DNA of 64,000 nucleotides from Proteus columbae (GTDB lineage Bacteria; Pseudomonadota; Gammaproteobacteria; Enterobacterales; Enterobacteriaceae), in contig NZ_NGVR01000008.1 in assembly GCF_002777965.1 (NCBI RefSeq), forward strand, positions 310,001 through 374,000. Reading direction: 5' to 3'. Position 1 is the first letter of the stretch. Every line of letters begins with the position of its first letter. This document shows, piece after piece, positions 8,425 to 18,280 of this stretch. A program made the position numbers and the translations under genes. The notes below the pieces were generated by a model, which saw only the letters and a list, made by a program, of their open reading frames with translations, was not told the DNA's origin and made no database searches.

Positions 8425-8915
8425 ATAAAGTGCCTCCGTGTCATTGATAACGAGAATAAGGATATTAGGTCAGTGATTCTGCGATGGTATTCAAAACAAA
8501 AAACCAAAAGCAAAAGCAAAACGAAATCAAAGCAATTTAGATCACATTTTTTTAACACAACATCAATTGGTATACGTTAAAAATGAGAGGTGAAACGAGT
8601 CGAATAAAGAATGGTGATTAAGAAAAGAGAGGTAGAATCAGCCGTTCAAAGACGGCTGATAAAATAATAACTTAAATCATTACAGAGATGATAGTTTTAA
8701 AATGTAAACATAATCTGTTTTTCTGATAATAAATTTTAGTTTATAAAAAAAAACTAATTAATAAAAGAATTATACATATTATCAAGTGTGGCTATTTATA
8801 AATAATCGACATTTTAATTTTTTGTTAAAATAATAAATTAATTTCACCTAGTCTTAATGTACACTAAATAGTGTAAGAAGTTCCTAAAACCAATTTTCTA
8901 TTATGAGAGCCAAAA
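8425..8915. other. Divergent promoter region with a GC-rich hairpin
   Basis: This 491-bp AT-rich gap separates the minus-strand DeoR-PfkB operon from the plus-strand gene at 8916 and must hold promoters for both. The only distinct structure seen is a perfect 9-bp hairpin at 8637-8660 (ATCAGCCGT / ACGGCTGAT, 6-nt loop). No T-run follows on either strand, so it is not an obvious terminator; it could be an operator or part of a small RNA. No gene was recognised. Confidence 0.4.
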
Positions 8916-9590
8916 ATGAAAGTTTCATCTGATAGCAATCAATTTATAATGCCAATAAAAACAACTAATGCAACAGATGTGATAAGGAAAATATATCCTG
9001 AAATTAATTCAGATTTCTTTTTAGAAAAGCCTAATGTGTATGACAGAAATTATATCATAGGAGAAAATAGACAAAACGCCAAATTTATAGAAGATAGTTA
9101 TATGCATTTAAAAGAAAAAATAACAAAGGAAATAACCCGAAACTATTCAGAATACCACCTTGATTTTACATCTCTTTTACCTAGCGAAACTAATACATCG
9201 AAATTAAGTTGGGAAACCGTGCTCTCAGGGAAAAGACCTATGGGGCAGTTTTCAGTTGATAGTTTATATGCACCTGAATTACAAATTATCTCTGAATTAC
9301 CCAATATTGATTTTAAATTATTCCCTAAGGAAAATAATGATTTTCTTTATATTGTAGTTATTTATAGAAAGGATTCAGAATTAGGTGAAGCATATGCCAA
9401 GCGATTTATTGAATTATATAATGAAAAAAGAAAAATCATGGATTCATTAGAAGGTCAATCAGATAGAATGAAAGCATTAAAATCAGAATTAGTGATCGCA
9501 AGAGAAATGGGGGAAATATTAAGTTATTCATCAGTAGAAATAGATAAGTATATAAATAATTTAAACTTATTATTAAAAGATGGAGCGTAA
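8916..9590 (+). CDS. Unknown low-GC protein
   Basis: This 224-residue protein is not recognised. It has no signal peptide or membrane segment, is rich in Lys, Glu, Asn, Ile and Ser, and ends in a likely coiled-coil stretch (about residues 165-220, NEKRKIMDSLEGQSDRMKAL and following). Its base composition is clearly more AT-rich than the operons on both sides, which suggests horizontal acquisition. The polar Ser/Thr/Asn-rich N-terminus is the kind seen in secreted effectors, but that alone is weak evidence. The start is preceded by GAGAGCC at workable spacing. A strong hairpin follows the stop. Confidence 0.6.
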   Translation: MKVSSDSNQFIMPIKTTNATDVIRKIYPEINSDFFLEKPNVYDRNYIIGENRQNAKFIEDSYMHLKEKITKEITRNYSEYHLDFTSLLPSETNTSKLSWETVLSGKRPMGQFSVDSLYAPELQIISELPNIDFKLFPKENNDFLYIVVIYRKDSELGEAYAKRFIELYNEKRKIMDSLEGQSDRMKALKSELVIAREMGEILSYSSVEIDKYINNLNLLLKDGA

Positions 9591-9605
9591 ATAAATTTTT
9601 TATAA

Positions 9606-9641
9606 AAATGAGTATATATTATTTTAAATATATACTCATTT
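9606..9641. terminator. Bidirectional terminator between convergent genes
   Basis: A 13-bp stem (AAATGAGTATATA / TATATACTCATTT) with a 10-nt loop lies between the unknown gene ending at 9590 and scrR ending at 9648. It is flanked by A/T-rich stretches on both sides. It is GC-poor, so efficiency is uncertain. Confidence 0.55.
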
Positions 9642-9647
9642 ATAAAT

Positions 9648-10679
9648 TTATAAATGTCGTCGATTGATTTTTGCTGGAACAAATATTTGATGAGTTCCTA
9701 AATTTGTCTGGTTAATTAATCCCATAATTAGTCTGAAACAGTGTGAGGCTAATTCAGGGTTGTTTTGAGCAACAGTATCTATTGGTATTGATAATGAATC
9801 ATAAAGATAGTGATCATCAAAACCCACTAAATAGACTTCATTTTGCATATGTTTATTTTGACTTAAATAGCGCAATACCCCTTCTAATAAACCGCAGGCA
9901 GAAGTAAAAACAAACTTAGGTGCTCGGCCTAAAGATGAACACAAAGAGCCGAACATTTCATAGCCAGAACTTGGGTGATAATGCCCATGAATGATCCACT
10001 CTGATTTCAGATTGATATTCGCTTGTGAAAGCCCTTGAGTGAAACCTAAAAGGCGATCTTTAGTCGGTGATAGCGTTGATTGTCCACCTAAAAAGTAAAA
10101 TTCATCAATACCTTTTGTTGAAGCAATCTCTGCAATAAGTTGTTGTGTCGTAGTTGTTGAATCTGTGACAACAAAAGGGAGTGTTGTTCCTTCAAAATAA
10201 CGGTCAAATAACACAACTGGAATTTGTTGACTTAAACGCTGATATTCAACATCACTTTGTAAACACGAGGCGACAATCAAACCATCAATTTGTCGTGATA
10301 ATAGATGTTCTATTGCCAGCGTTTCTTGAGCTGCATTTTCATCAGTACAGGAAATAAGTAGTTGAATACCCGCTTCTCTACATAATATTTCTAACTCATA
10401 AGCTACGGAAGCAAAACCATAGTTAGTAATATCAGGAATAACTAATCCCAACGCATAACTACGATTATCACGTAAAGAGCGAGCATGAATATTAGGTTGA
10501 TATTGATATTGTTCAGCAATAGTCGTAATACGCGCAATGGTATCATCAGAAACGCGCATTTCTTTGCCTCTGCCATTTAACACCAAACTTGCCGTTGTTT
10601 TTGAAACACCTGCTAATTTTGCAATATCGGTGATCGTGATACGTTTTTGTTTTTTCACTGTTATTCTACTTAATGTCAC
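9648..10679 (-). CDS. scrR: LacI-family sucrose operon repressor ScrR
   Basis: The protein has 343 residues from a GTG at 10679; a GTG at 10658 ([16 protein letters not shown]...) aligns better with the start of known ScrR proteins, and neither has a strong ribosome site. Residues about 12-60 form the LacI helix-turn-helix ([30 protein letters not shown]), followed by the hinge and the periplasmic-binding-like effector domain with [30 protein letters not shown] and [12 protein letters not shown], typical of ScrR/fructose-responsive members. It should repress scrAB by binding the CTAAACCGGTTTAG operator upstream of scrA and be released by fructose or fructose-1-phosphate. Confidence 0.92.
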   Translation of the reverse strand: MTLSRITVKKQKRITITDIAKLAGVSKTTASLVLNGRGKEMRVSDDTIARITTIAEQYQYQPNIHARSLRDNRSYALGLVIPDITNYGFASVAYELEILCREAGIQLLISCTDENAAQETLAIEHLLSRQIDGLIVASCLQSDVEYQRLSQQIPVVLFDRYFEGTTLPFVVTDSTTTTQQLIAEIASTKGIDEFYFLGGQSTLSPTKDRLLGFTQGLSQANINLKSEWIIHGHYHPSSGYEMFGSLCSSLGRAPKFVFTSACGLLEGVLRYLSQNKHMQNEVYLVGFDDHYLYDSLSIPIDTVAQNNPELASHCFRLIMGLINQTNLGTHQIFVPAKINRRHL

Positions 10680-10721
10680 GTTTGCTGAACTTAAACTGTT
10701 TTATCGTTTATATAATTGTAT

Positions 10722-12128
10722 TTAACTAAGCAATATATTTTTTAATTGCCAAGTTGTGAAGTTTACTGTGTCTTTCCCTAAGAAACAGACCGTCTGTTTT
10801 TCTGAAGGGAAAAAACGGCTACTCATCACACCAGCACCGCCATTAAAGAAAATTTCCACACTAGAGTTATCACATAATATTTGAAGATGTTTTATATCAC
10901 CAAACCAGAAACGTGATTGCCACTCCCCGTTTTTAACACTACGGCGTTTTAATACAGCTTGGTTATTTTCAATGGTTAAAATAAGAGTATCAGAAAAGTG
11001 AATATCCAGAGAGCCAAATAGCTCTATTTCAAGTTCAAACAAAAATCCGTGAATATCTGGTGCATCATCAGCCAAACCTTGCCAATATGCTGGCTTTTGT
11101 CTGAGTTGCTGTAACTCTTTTACAGGTTGTTGATAAAGTTTATTTTCTTTTATGTGTAATTCACGAGGGCATGTCATTTGATGTATCCAACCATTGGCAA
11201 TAGTTGGTTGATACATTTCCTCGCCATCAGGAACACCCATCCAACCAAATAATAGGCGTCTGCCATTAGCTAATGTTGTTTGAGGTGCATAAAATTCAAA
11301 GCCTGCATCAAGCTCAATTAAATCACCATGTTGGAATTGTAAGGTCGAATAATCAAAGCTTCCTATCAAATAAGCACTAGGATGCGAATTTAAAAATCGA
11401 TGTTGTTCTTTTTTCATTCCTTGAGGACAGGTTAATAAAATAAAGTGTCCATCAAGCTCAAAGAGATCTGGGCATTCCCACATATAGCCAGCATCATTTA
11501 AGCCACCTAAATGACTTCCTGCTAACTCACCTATTAATTGCCATTGATATAAGTGAGATGCGCGATAGAGTAAAACCTTACCCTGCTTATCTAAAGTTTG
11601 CGCACCTAACACCATGTACCACATGTCGTTATATTGCCAAATTTTCGGATCACGAACATGACCACTGTAACCTTCTGGAAGCCCTAAAACAGGCCCTAAC
11701 TTATCAAAACCGCCCTGCTTATTTTCTACGGCTAAACATTGCCAAGCTGTACGAGTTCCATCTTGAAATTTGACATTACCGGTATAACAGAGCGTGAGTT
11801 GTCCTTGATGGGTAACTGCACTACCAGAATAACAGCCATCTTTGTCATAAAATTCATCAGGCATTAAAGCAATCGGTTGATGTTGCCAAGTAATAAGATC
11901 CTTTGAGCGCCAGTGTCCCCAACATTTATTTTTATGCTCACAAGACAAAGGGTTCCACTGATAAAACAGATGATAATATTCACTATCAAAGCAAAACCCA
12001 TTGGGATCATTTAATAATCCCGTTACTGGTGCTAAATGCCAACATGGATAGTATTTATCTTTTACAGCTTTAGCACTATTACGCATAACCGCTTGTAAAA
12101 TTGCAGGTAACTCTTCTCTTTTTGTCAT
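10722..12128 (-). CDS. scrB: Sucrose-6-phosphate hydrolase (GH32) ScrB
   Basis: The 468-residue protein is a GH32 beta-fructofuranosidase: the five-blade propeller motif LNDPNG contains the nucleophile Asp41, VRDPK is the transition-state Asp block and WECPDLF carries the acid/base Glu near residue 219. The C-terminal beta-sandwich is present. It hydrolyses sucrose-6-phosphate made by the ScrA PTS into glucose-6-phosphate and fructose in the cytosol. Its ATG directly abuts the scrA stop (TAAATG), so the two are translated together. No fructokinase gene (scrK) is seen next to it. Confidence 0.95.
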   Translation of the reverse strand: MTKREELPAILQAVMRNSAKAVKDKYYPCWHLAPVTGLLNDPNGFCFDSEYYHLFYQWNPLSCEHKNKCWGHWRSKDLITWQHQPIALMPDEFYDKDGCYSGSAVTHQGQLTLCYTGNVKFQDGTRTAWQCLAVENKQGGFDKLGPVLGLPEGYSGHVRDPKIWQYNDMWYMVLGAQTLDKQGKVLLYRASHLYQWQLIGELAGSHLGGLNDAGYMWECPDLFELDGHFILLTCPQGMKKEQHRFLNSHPSAYLIGSFDYSTLQFQHGDLIELDAGFEFYAPQTTLANGRRLLFGWMGVPDGEEMYQPTIANGWIHQMTCPRELHIKENKLYQQPVKELQQLRQKPAYWQGLADDAPDIHGFLFELEIELFGSLDIHFSDTLILTIENNQAVLKRRSVKNGEWQSRFWFGDIKHLQILCDNSSVEIFFNGGAGVMSSRFFPSEKQTVCFLGKDTVNFTTWQLKNILLS

Positions 12129-13499
12129 TTATGCAGACTCCACTTTATATTTCAATAAAAGAGAAAGAACAAAAGCTGTTAAGAATGCAATCACTAAACC
12201 AATAACATAATTAATAATTGAACCAGCTTGTACAATCGCGATACCCGGAATAGCTGTAAGACCAACAGCTGTCATATAAACATGGGAACCCACAACCCAA
12301 GCGCCTCCCGCGGCACCGCCAATCAATGCAGCAATAAAGGGTTTTCCATAACGTAAATTAATCCCGAAAATTGCCGCTTCTGTAATTCCTAACATCGCGG
12401 AGAAACCGGATGGGATGGTAATTGCTTTAATTTTCGCATCGTTGGTTTTAAACCAAACTGCCATACAAGCACCACCTTGAGCAATATTAGCCATTGCCCA
12501 AATAGGTAATAAGAAATTAACCCCAATATTAGGATTGCCTAATAAACCTGCTTCAACCGCATGAAAGCTATGATGAATACCAGTGATAACAATAACTGAA
12601 TAGAGCCCACCAAAAATAAGCCCTGCTATCCAACCGGCTTGCGTGATCAAGGTACTTAATATTAATGAAATACCATCACCTAAAAGACGACCTACTGGGC
12701 CAATGACTAATAACGCGACAAAACCCGAAATAATAACGGTTAAAAATGGCGTGATAATTAAATCAAGGGCATTAGGAACAACTTTACGTAATTGTTTTTC
12801 CAATACACTCATAAACCAAACGGCAAGTAAGACAGGAAAAACAGTGCCTTGATAACCAATCATGGCAACTTCTAATCCAAAGAAATTCATGGTGTTAAAG
12901 CCAGAAGCAACACCCCATGCATTAGTTAATGCAGGATGCGTTAAAATACCACCGAGTGTTGCACCAAGATAAGGGTTTCCACCAAACTCTTTTGCCGCAG
13001 TAAAACCAATTAAGATAGGTAAAATAATAAATGCTGCGGAGCTACACATATCAAGCATGATATAGAGTGCATTATCAGGACTTACCCACTGGTTAGTTTT
13101 CATTAATCCCAATAATCCCATTAATAGACCTGACGCCACAATGGCAGGAATAATAGGTACAAAAATATTAGAAAGTAATCTTGCTATTCGTTGAAATGGA
13201 TTGAGTTTTTTAGCTGCAATATTGGCTGCTTCAGATTTGCTTGATTCACTAATGCCTGCCGCAGCAATAAATGCAGCATGTACTTTATTGACTAACCCTG
13301 TACCAAAAATAACCTGAATTTGCCCTGCATTACTAAAACACCCTTTTACCCCCTCTAATTTGTTTATTGCTTCTTTGTCTGCTTTGGCGTCATCAACAAG
13401 AACAAGTCTTAAGCGCGTAGCGCAATGTGCTGCACTTGCGATATTTTCAGCACCACCTAATAAAGGTACAAGCTGGTGAGCAACTTTTTCAATATTCAT
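12129..13499 (-). CDS. scrA: Sucrose-specific PTS enzyme IIBC ScrA
   Basis: The start is set at the ATG at 13499, which has GAGG five bases upstream; in-frame ATGs at 13502 and 13514 are less well placed. The protein has 456 residues. The N-terminal IIB domain carries the phosphorylated Cys in SAAHCATRLRLVL; the rest is a IIC domain of about 10 membrane segments with GIHHSFHAVEAGLLGNP and GITEAAIFGINLRYGKPF motifs of the sucrose/trehalose/beta-glucoside class. There is no IIA domain, so it must receive phosphate from the glucose IIA (Crr), as other ScrA proteins do. It imports and phosphorylates sucrose. Confidence 0.94.
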   Translation of the reverse strand: MNIEKVAHQLVPLLGGAENIASAAHCATRLRLVLVDDAKADKEAINKLEGVKGCFSNAGQIQVIFGTGLVNKVHAAFIAAAGISESSKSEAANIAAKKLNPFQRIARLLSNIFVPIIPAIVASGLLMGLLGLMKTNQWVSPDNALYIMLDMCSSAAFIILPILIGFTAAKEFGGNPYLGATLGGILTHPALTNAWGVASGFNTMNFFGLEVAMIGYQGTVFPVLLAVWFMSVLEKQLRKVVPNALDLIITPFLTVIISGFVALLVIGPVGRLLGDGISLILSTLITQAGWIAGLIFGGLYSVIVITGIHHSFHAVEAGLLGNPNIGVNFLLPIWAMANIAQGGACMAVWFKTNDAKIKAITIPSGFSAMLGITEAAIFGINLRYGKPFIAALIGGAAGGAWVVGSHVYMTAVGLTAIPGIAIVQAGSIINYVIGLVIAFLTAFVLSLLLKYKVESA

Positions 13500-13558
13500 C
13501 ATAGCCTCTGTCATTCTTTTTTATTTATGTAGCGAGTATTTAGCTTAACCGGAAAAAA

Positions 13559-13572
13559 CTAAACCGGTTTAG
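13559..13572. promoter_or_regulatory. ScrR operator upstream of scrA
   Basis: CTAAACCGGTTTAG is a perfect 14-bp palindrome with the central CCGG expected of LacI-family operators, 60 bases upstream of scrA. A second, partial copy (TTAACCGG) lies at 13545-13552. The surrounding gap (13500-14178) otherwise holds the dms promoter and AT-rich sequence. Confidence 0.8.
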
Positions 13573-14005
13573 CTAACGATTAGATTAAATAAAAATCGAT
13601 TCAAGATAGCAATAAAAACTCAGATAAAGGGCATTTAATTGTGATCAAAATTACAAAAAAGCGCATTTATTAATCATATTTTGACTTTTTTAAATAATTA
13701 AAAATAACGATAAGCTAAACAAATTTTAATTCTTGTTTAGCAAAATGGGTTAATTGGTTGTTAGATAATTATAGCTTCTAAAAATAATAGTTAAGCATTA
13801 ATAAAAATGACCATTGAACTAATAAAATCATATAGATAGAAACAAGTAAATAAACTTAATAAATGTTACTGATAACATCCAAACACTTAATTAATCGTTA
13901 TATATTTATCTATATAACAGTGTTAATCAAATGATTAAATATAACTAATACAAAAACTTAAGATAATCTTAAAAACTGGTAACACTTGTAATAAATCACT
14001 TTTCT

Positions 14006-14046
14006 TTGATGTAAAGCAACTACAACTTTCAGAAAATACGTAGTAT
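14006..14046 (+). promoter_or_regulatory. FNR-like site and -10 box of the dms promoter
   Basis: TTGAT-GTAA-AGCAA at 14006-14019 matches nine of ten positions of the FNR/Crp-Fnr consensus TTGAT-N4-ATCAA. A TAGTAT -10-like hexamer follows at 14041-14046. A start near 14053-14054 would put the centre of the site about 41.5 bases upstream, the class II activator position. This predicts anaerobic induction of dmsABC. Confidence 0.75.
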
Positions 14047-14178
14047 CCACATTAACAGTTGGGTTTTATTGCCTACGTTAAAGTGCTTATTTTTTAACAA
14101 CAATAACAATAATTATTTCTTTATAAGCTTATTAGCTTCTGTTTTTTCTTAAAATATTAATAATCAAGTGAGTAATGT

Positions 14179-16617
14179 ATGAAAAACATCAAAGAGATGG
14201 CGTTACTTTCCACTCCCTTATCTCGCCGTCGTTTTGTAAAAACAGGTGCAGCGGGTGGTTTAGCGATAACCGCAGGTGGATTATCACTCCCTTTTCATCA
14301 AGCCATTGCCTCGGAAACAAAACCAACAACTAATAGCGAAAAAATTGTGTGGAGCGCCTGTACTGTAAACTGCGGTAGTCGTTGCCCATTACGTATGCAT
14401 GTGGTTGATGGTGAAATTAAATACGTTGAAACTGACAACACTGGCAATGATGTCTACGAAGAATTACACCAAGTTCGTGCCTGTTTACGTGGTCGTTCTA
14501 TGCGTCGCCGTGTTTATAACCCAGACCGTTTACGTTATCCAATGAAACGTGTAGGTAAACGCGGTGAAGGTAAATTTGAACGTATTTCATGGGATGAAGC
14601 GTTTGATACTATTTCAGATACCATGAAACGTTTAATCAAAGATTATGGTAATGAATCTATTTATCTAAACTACGGTACAGGAACATTAGGTGGCACCATG
14701 ACAAAGTCTTGGCCGCCAGGTGCAACATTAATTGCACGTTTAATGAATTGTTGTGGTGGTTATCTTAATCACTATGGTGACTATAGTACGGCGCAAATCG
14801 CGGCGGGCTTAAATTATACTTATGGTGGTTGGGCAGATGGTAATAGCCCCTCAGATATTGAAAACACCAAACTTGTCGTGATGTTCGGTAATAATCCGGG
14901 CGAAACTCGTATGAGTGGTGGTGGTGTCACCTATTACGTTGAGCAAGCTCGTGAAAAATCGGATGCTCGAATGATTATTATCGACCCTCGTTATACCGAT
15001 ACGGGTGCGGGTCGTGAAGATGAATGGATACCTATTCGTCCGGGAACAGACGCTGCATTAGTTAATGCATTAGCTTATGTCATGATCAAAGAAGACTTAG
15101 TTGATAAGCCTTTCTTAGATAAATACTGTGTTGGTTACGATGAAACCACTATGCCAGAAGGTGCGCCAAAAAATGGCCACTATAAAGCCTATATTTTAGG
15201 TAATGGTGCAGATGGTCAGCCCAAAACACCTGAATGGGCAGCGCAGATCACCGGTATTCCTGCTTCACGCATTGTTAAATTAGCCCGTGAAATCGCAACA
15301 GCGAAACCAGCTTATATTACACAAGGCTGGGGCCCTCAACGCCGTTCTAACGGTGAACTTGCTTCTCGTGCTATCGCAATGCTCTCTATTTTAACGGGTA
15401 ATGTGGGAATTAACGGCGGTAATACTGGCGCTCGTGAAGGCTCTTACAGTATTCCTTTTGTTCGCATGCCAACCTTTACCAACCCTGTTACCACCAGCAT
15501 TTCTATGTTTATGTGGACGGATGCCATTTTGCGTGGTCCTGAAATGACGGCAACTCGTGATGGTGTTCGTGGTAAAGACAAGCTTGATGTACCTATCAAA
15601 ATGGTATGGAACTATGCGGGCAACTGCTTAGTTAACCAACATTCTGAAATTAATCGTACACATGACATTTTGCAAGACGATAAAAAATGCGAAATGATTG
15701 TGGTGATTGATAACCATATGACAGCATCCGCTAAATACGCTGACATTCTACTTCCTGATTGCACCGCATCAGAACAGATGGATTTCTGTATGGATGCATC
15801 AGCAGGTAATATGTCTTATGTTATTTTCGCTGATCAGGCAATCAAACCTCGTTTTGAAAGCCGTAATATCTATGAAATGACAAGCGAAATTGCAAAACGT
15901 ATGGGTGTGGGTGAAAAATTCACTGAAAACCGCACTCAAGAAGAGTGGCTACGTCATCTTTACGAACAATCTCGTCAAAACTTACCTGAATTGCCGACTT
16001 TTGAAGAATTCCGTGCTCAAGGTATCTTCAAAAAACGCGACCCTGAAGGTCATCACGTTGCTTATCGCAAATTCCGTGAAGATCCTGAAAACAACCCATT
16101 AACAACACCATCAGGCAAAATTGAGATTTATTCTTCTCAACTTGCCGATATTAAAGCGACATGGGAACTCGCGCCTGACGATGTGATTGATCCACTACCG
16201 ATATATTCTGCTGGCTTTGAAAGCTATGGCGATCCGGCAATGGAAAAATATCCATTACAAATGACAGGATTCCACTATAAATCACGCACCCACTCAACGT
16301 ATGGCAACGTTGATGTATTAAAAGCAGCTTGCCCTCAAGAAATGTGGATCAACCCAATTGATGCTGCTAAACGTGATATCAAACATGGTGATTTAGTGCG
16401 TATTTATAATGATCGTGGTGAAGTTCGGATCAATGCGAAAGTCACACCTCGTATTTTACCGGGAGTTGTCGGTTTAAGTGAGGGAGCTTGGTATAACCCA
16501 GACAGTAATCGAATTGATCACGCAGGTAGTATTAACGTGTTAACGACACAACGCCCTTCACCTCTCGCTAAGGGTAATCCTTCTCACAGTAATCTTGTTG
16601 AAGTCGTCAAGGCGTAA
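14179..16617 (+). CDS. dmsA: Anaerobic dimethyl sulfoxide reductase catalytic subunit DmsA
   Basis: The 812-residue protein follows E. coli DmsA almost throughout. Residues 16-35 form a twin-arginine signal (SRRRFVKTG), then a Cys cluster (CTVNCGSRCP...C) for the [4Fe-4S] FS0 centre. The molybdo-bis(pyranopterin guanine dinucleotide) domains follow, with the Ser of GDYSTAQ as the likely Mo ligand. Blocks such as WNYAGNCLVNQHSEINRTH and the C-terminal TTQRPSPLAKGNPSH are also present. It reduces DMSO and N-oxides as terminal acceptors at the membrane. It heads dmsABC and is exported folded by Tat with the help of the DmsD-like chaperone encoded downstream. Confidence 0.97.
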   Translation: MKNIKEMALLSTPLSRRRFVKTGAAGGLAITAGGLSLPFHQAIASETKPTTNSEKIVWSACTVNCGSRCPLRMHVVDGEIKYVETDNTGNDVYEELHQVRACLRGRSMRRRVYNPDRLRYPMKRVGKRGEGKFERISWDEAFDTISDTMKRLIKDYGNESIYLNYGTGTLGGTMTKSWPPGATLIARLMNCCGGYLNHYGDYSTAQIAAGLNYTYGGWADGNSPSDIENTKLVVMFGNNPGETRMSGGGVTYYVEQAREKSDARMIIIDPRYTDTGAGREDEWIPIRPGTDAALVNALAYVMIKEDLVDKPFLDKYCVGYDETTMPEGAPKNGHYKAYILGNGADGQPKTPEWAAQITGIPASRIVKLAREIATAKPAYITQGWGPQRRSNGELASRAIAMLSILTGNVGINGGNTGAREGSYSIPFVRMPTFTNPVTTSISMFMWTDAILRGPEMTATRDGVRGKDKLDVPIKMVWNYAGNCLVNQHSEINRTHDILQDDKKCEMIVVIDNHMTASAKYADILLPDCTASEQMDFCMDASAGNMSYVIFADQAIKPRFESRNIYEMTSEIAKRMGVGEKFTENRTQEEWLRHLYEQSRQNLPELPTFEEFRAQGIFKKRDPEGHHVAYRKFREDPENNPLTTPSGKIEIYSSQLADIKATWELAPDDVIDPLPIYSAGFESYGDPAMEKYPLQMTGFHYKSRTHSTYGNVDVLKAACPQEMWINPIDAAKRDIKHGDLVRIYNDRGEVRINAKVTPRILPGVVGLSEGAWYNPDSNRIDHAGSINVLTTQRPSPLAKGNPSHSNLVEVVKA

Positions 16618-16628
16618 GGAGTCTGGTT

Positions 16629-17246
16629 ATGTCAACGCAATATGGTTTTTATATTGATTCAAGTCGTTGCACCGGCTGCAAAACCTGTGAACTGGCGTGC
16701 AAGGATTTTAAAAATTTATCCCCTGAAGTGAATTTCCGCCGTATTTATGAATATGCAGGTGGCGATTGGACAGAGCAAGATGGCGTTTATACACAGAACG
16801 TTTTTGCCTATTACTTATCTATTTCGTGCAACCACTGTGACGATCCGGCTTGTGCCAAAGTTTGCCCAAGTGGTGCGATGCATAAACGTGAAGACGGCTT
16901 TGTCGTTGTTAATGAAGATATTTGTATCGGTTGTCGTTATTGTCATATGGCTTGCCCTTACGGCGCACCGCAATTTGATGAAGTCAAAGGCCATATGACC
17001 AAATGTGATGGTTGCTATGAACGTGTAGCCGAAGGCAAAAAACCTATTTGTGTCGAATCTTGCCCACTGCGTGCATTAGATATGGCACCAATTGAAGAGT
17101 TACGCGCTAAATATGGTGATTTAGCTGAAATTGCACCACTTCCTTCAGCAAAATATACCAAGCCAAATATTGTCCTTAAATTAAATGCCAATAGCCGTCC
17201 TGTAGGTGATACCACAGGCATTCTGGCAAACCCAGAGGAGGTGTAA
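16629..17246 (+). CDS. dmsB: DMSO reductase iron-sulfur subunit DmsB
   Basis: The 205-residue protein has four [4Fe-4S] cysteine groups (SRCTGCKTCELACKD, CNHCDDPACAKVCP, CIGCRYCHMACP, CDGCYERVAEGKKPICVESCP), the DmsB/NrfC/PsrB ferredoxin pattern. It passes electrons from the quinol-oxidising DmsC to DmsA. It begins 11 bases after dmsA behind AAGGAG and has no signal peptide of its own, as expected for a subunit carried out by DmsA. It reads close to E. coli DmsB along its whole length. Confidence 0.97.
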   Translation: MSTQYGFYIDSSRCTGCKTCELACKDFKNLSPEVNFRRIYEYAGGDWTEQDGVYTQNVFAYYLSISCNHCDDPACAKVCPSGAMHKREDGFVVVNEDICIGCRYCHMACPYGAPQFDEVKGHMTKCDGCYERVAEGKKPICVESCPLRALDMAPIEELRAKYGDLAEIAPLPSAKYTKPNIVLKLNANSRPVGDTTGILANPEEV

Positions 17247-17247
17247 G

Positions 17248-18105
17248 ATGGTGGGATTGCATGAATGGCCACTAATGTTTTTTACTATTATCGGTCAAAG
17301 TGTTGCTGGCGCCTTTATTATTATGGGATGCGCTATTCTTTCGGGTAAGCTTTCCGCAGAAATGAACCGAAAAGTGCATTACAGCATGTTTGGACTCTGG
17401 GCATTAATGGGGATTGGCTTCTTATTATCCATGATGCATATGGGAACCCCATTACGCGCATTTAACTCATTACTTCGTTTGGGTCACTCATCATTAAGTA
17501 ATGAAATTGCTAGCGGTTCAATTTTCTTTGCACTGGGTGGTATTTACTGGTTACTGGCTGTGCTTAATAAAATGCCTGCTGCACTAGGCAAATTATGGGT
17601 CGCACTGGTTATGGTATTAGCCGCATTATTTATTACGGCTATCTCTCGTGTATACCAAATTGATACGGTTCCAACTTGGTATAACGGCTATACCACCTTT
17701 AATTTTGTACTGACAGCCTTTATCGGTGGCCCTATTTTGGCTGCACTCTTAATGCGCATTGCAGGCTTTAACCTAAACTGCGTCAGTGCATTGCCATTAC
17801 TCAGTGTTATCGCCATTGTTGTGAGTGCTATTGTGGCAACATCACAAGGTTTTGAATTAGGTTCTATTCAAACTTCTGTGCAAAAAGCGGTGGATTTAGT
17901 ACCTAACTATGGCACCTTGATGGGTATTAAATTAGTGGCTTTAGTCTTAGGCTTGAGTTGCTGGATTGCCCCACTGTTACGTAAAAATAACCCTTCAGTT
18001 GCTTTGTTAGCATTGGGCTTTATTTTAGTGTTTGCTGGTGAGTTTATAGGACGCGGTGTGTTCTATGGTTTACATATGACTGTCGGCATGGCTGTCGTTG
18101 GTTAA
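17248..18105 (+). CDS. dmsC: DMSO reductase membrane anchor DmsC
   Basis: The protein has 285 residues from the ATG at 17248 (GAGGAGGTGTAAG just upstream, directly after the dmsB stop). Eight hydrophobic segments and the family blocks LHEWPLM, MGTPLRAFNSLLRLGHSSLSNEIASGSIFF and GELIGRGVFYGLHMTVGMA identify DmsC, which anchors DmsAB and oxidises menaquinol. A longer reading from 17206 would overlap the end of dmsB and has no support. Confidence 0.96.
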   Translation: MVGLHEWPLMFFTIIGQSVAGAFIIMGCAILSGKLSAEMNRKVHYSMFGLWALMGIGFLLSMMHMGTPLRAFNSLLRLGHSSLSNEIASGSIFFALGGIYWLLAVLNKMPAALGKLWVALVMVLAALFITAISRVYQIDTVPTWYNGYTTFNFVLTAFIGGPILAALLMRIAGFNLNCVSALPLLSVIAIVVSAIVATSQGFELGSIQTSVQKAVDLVPNYGTLMGIKLVALVLGLSCWIAPLLRKNNPSVALLALGFILVFAGEFIGRGVFYGLHMTVGMAVVG

Positions 18106-18280
18106 TTAATTTCTCACCCTTCTAAACCGCTGTAATAGTTAAAAAGCACACTCTTTTTATCTGTTATGGCGGTTTTCCTTTTATATTACGGTATCGCTCT
18201 TTTTTAATCTTCGTCATTATGTTTAGATAGAAAATCGCATATAGTAAAGACAATAAATCTAAGCGGATTATAAAAATATT

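Noticed and set aside
8637..8660. Rho-independent terminator
   Set aside because: GC-rich stem but no T-run on either strand and no gene ending nearby.
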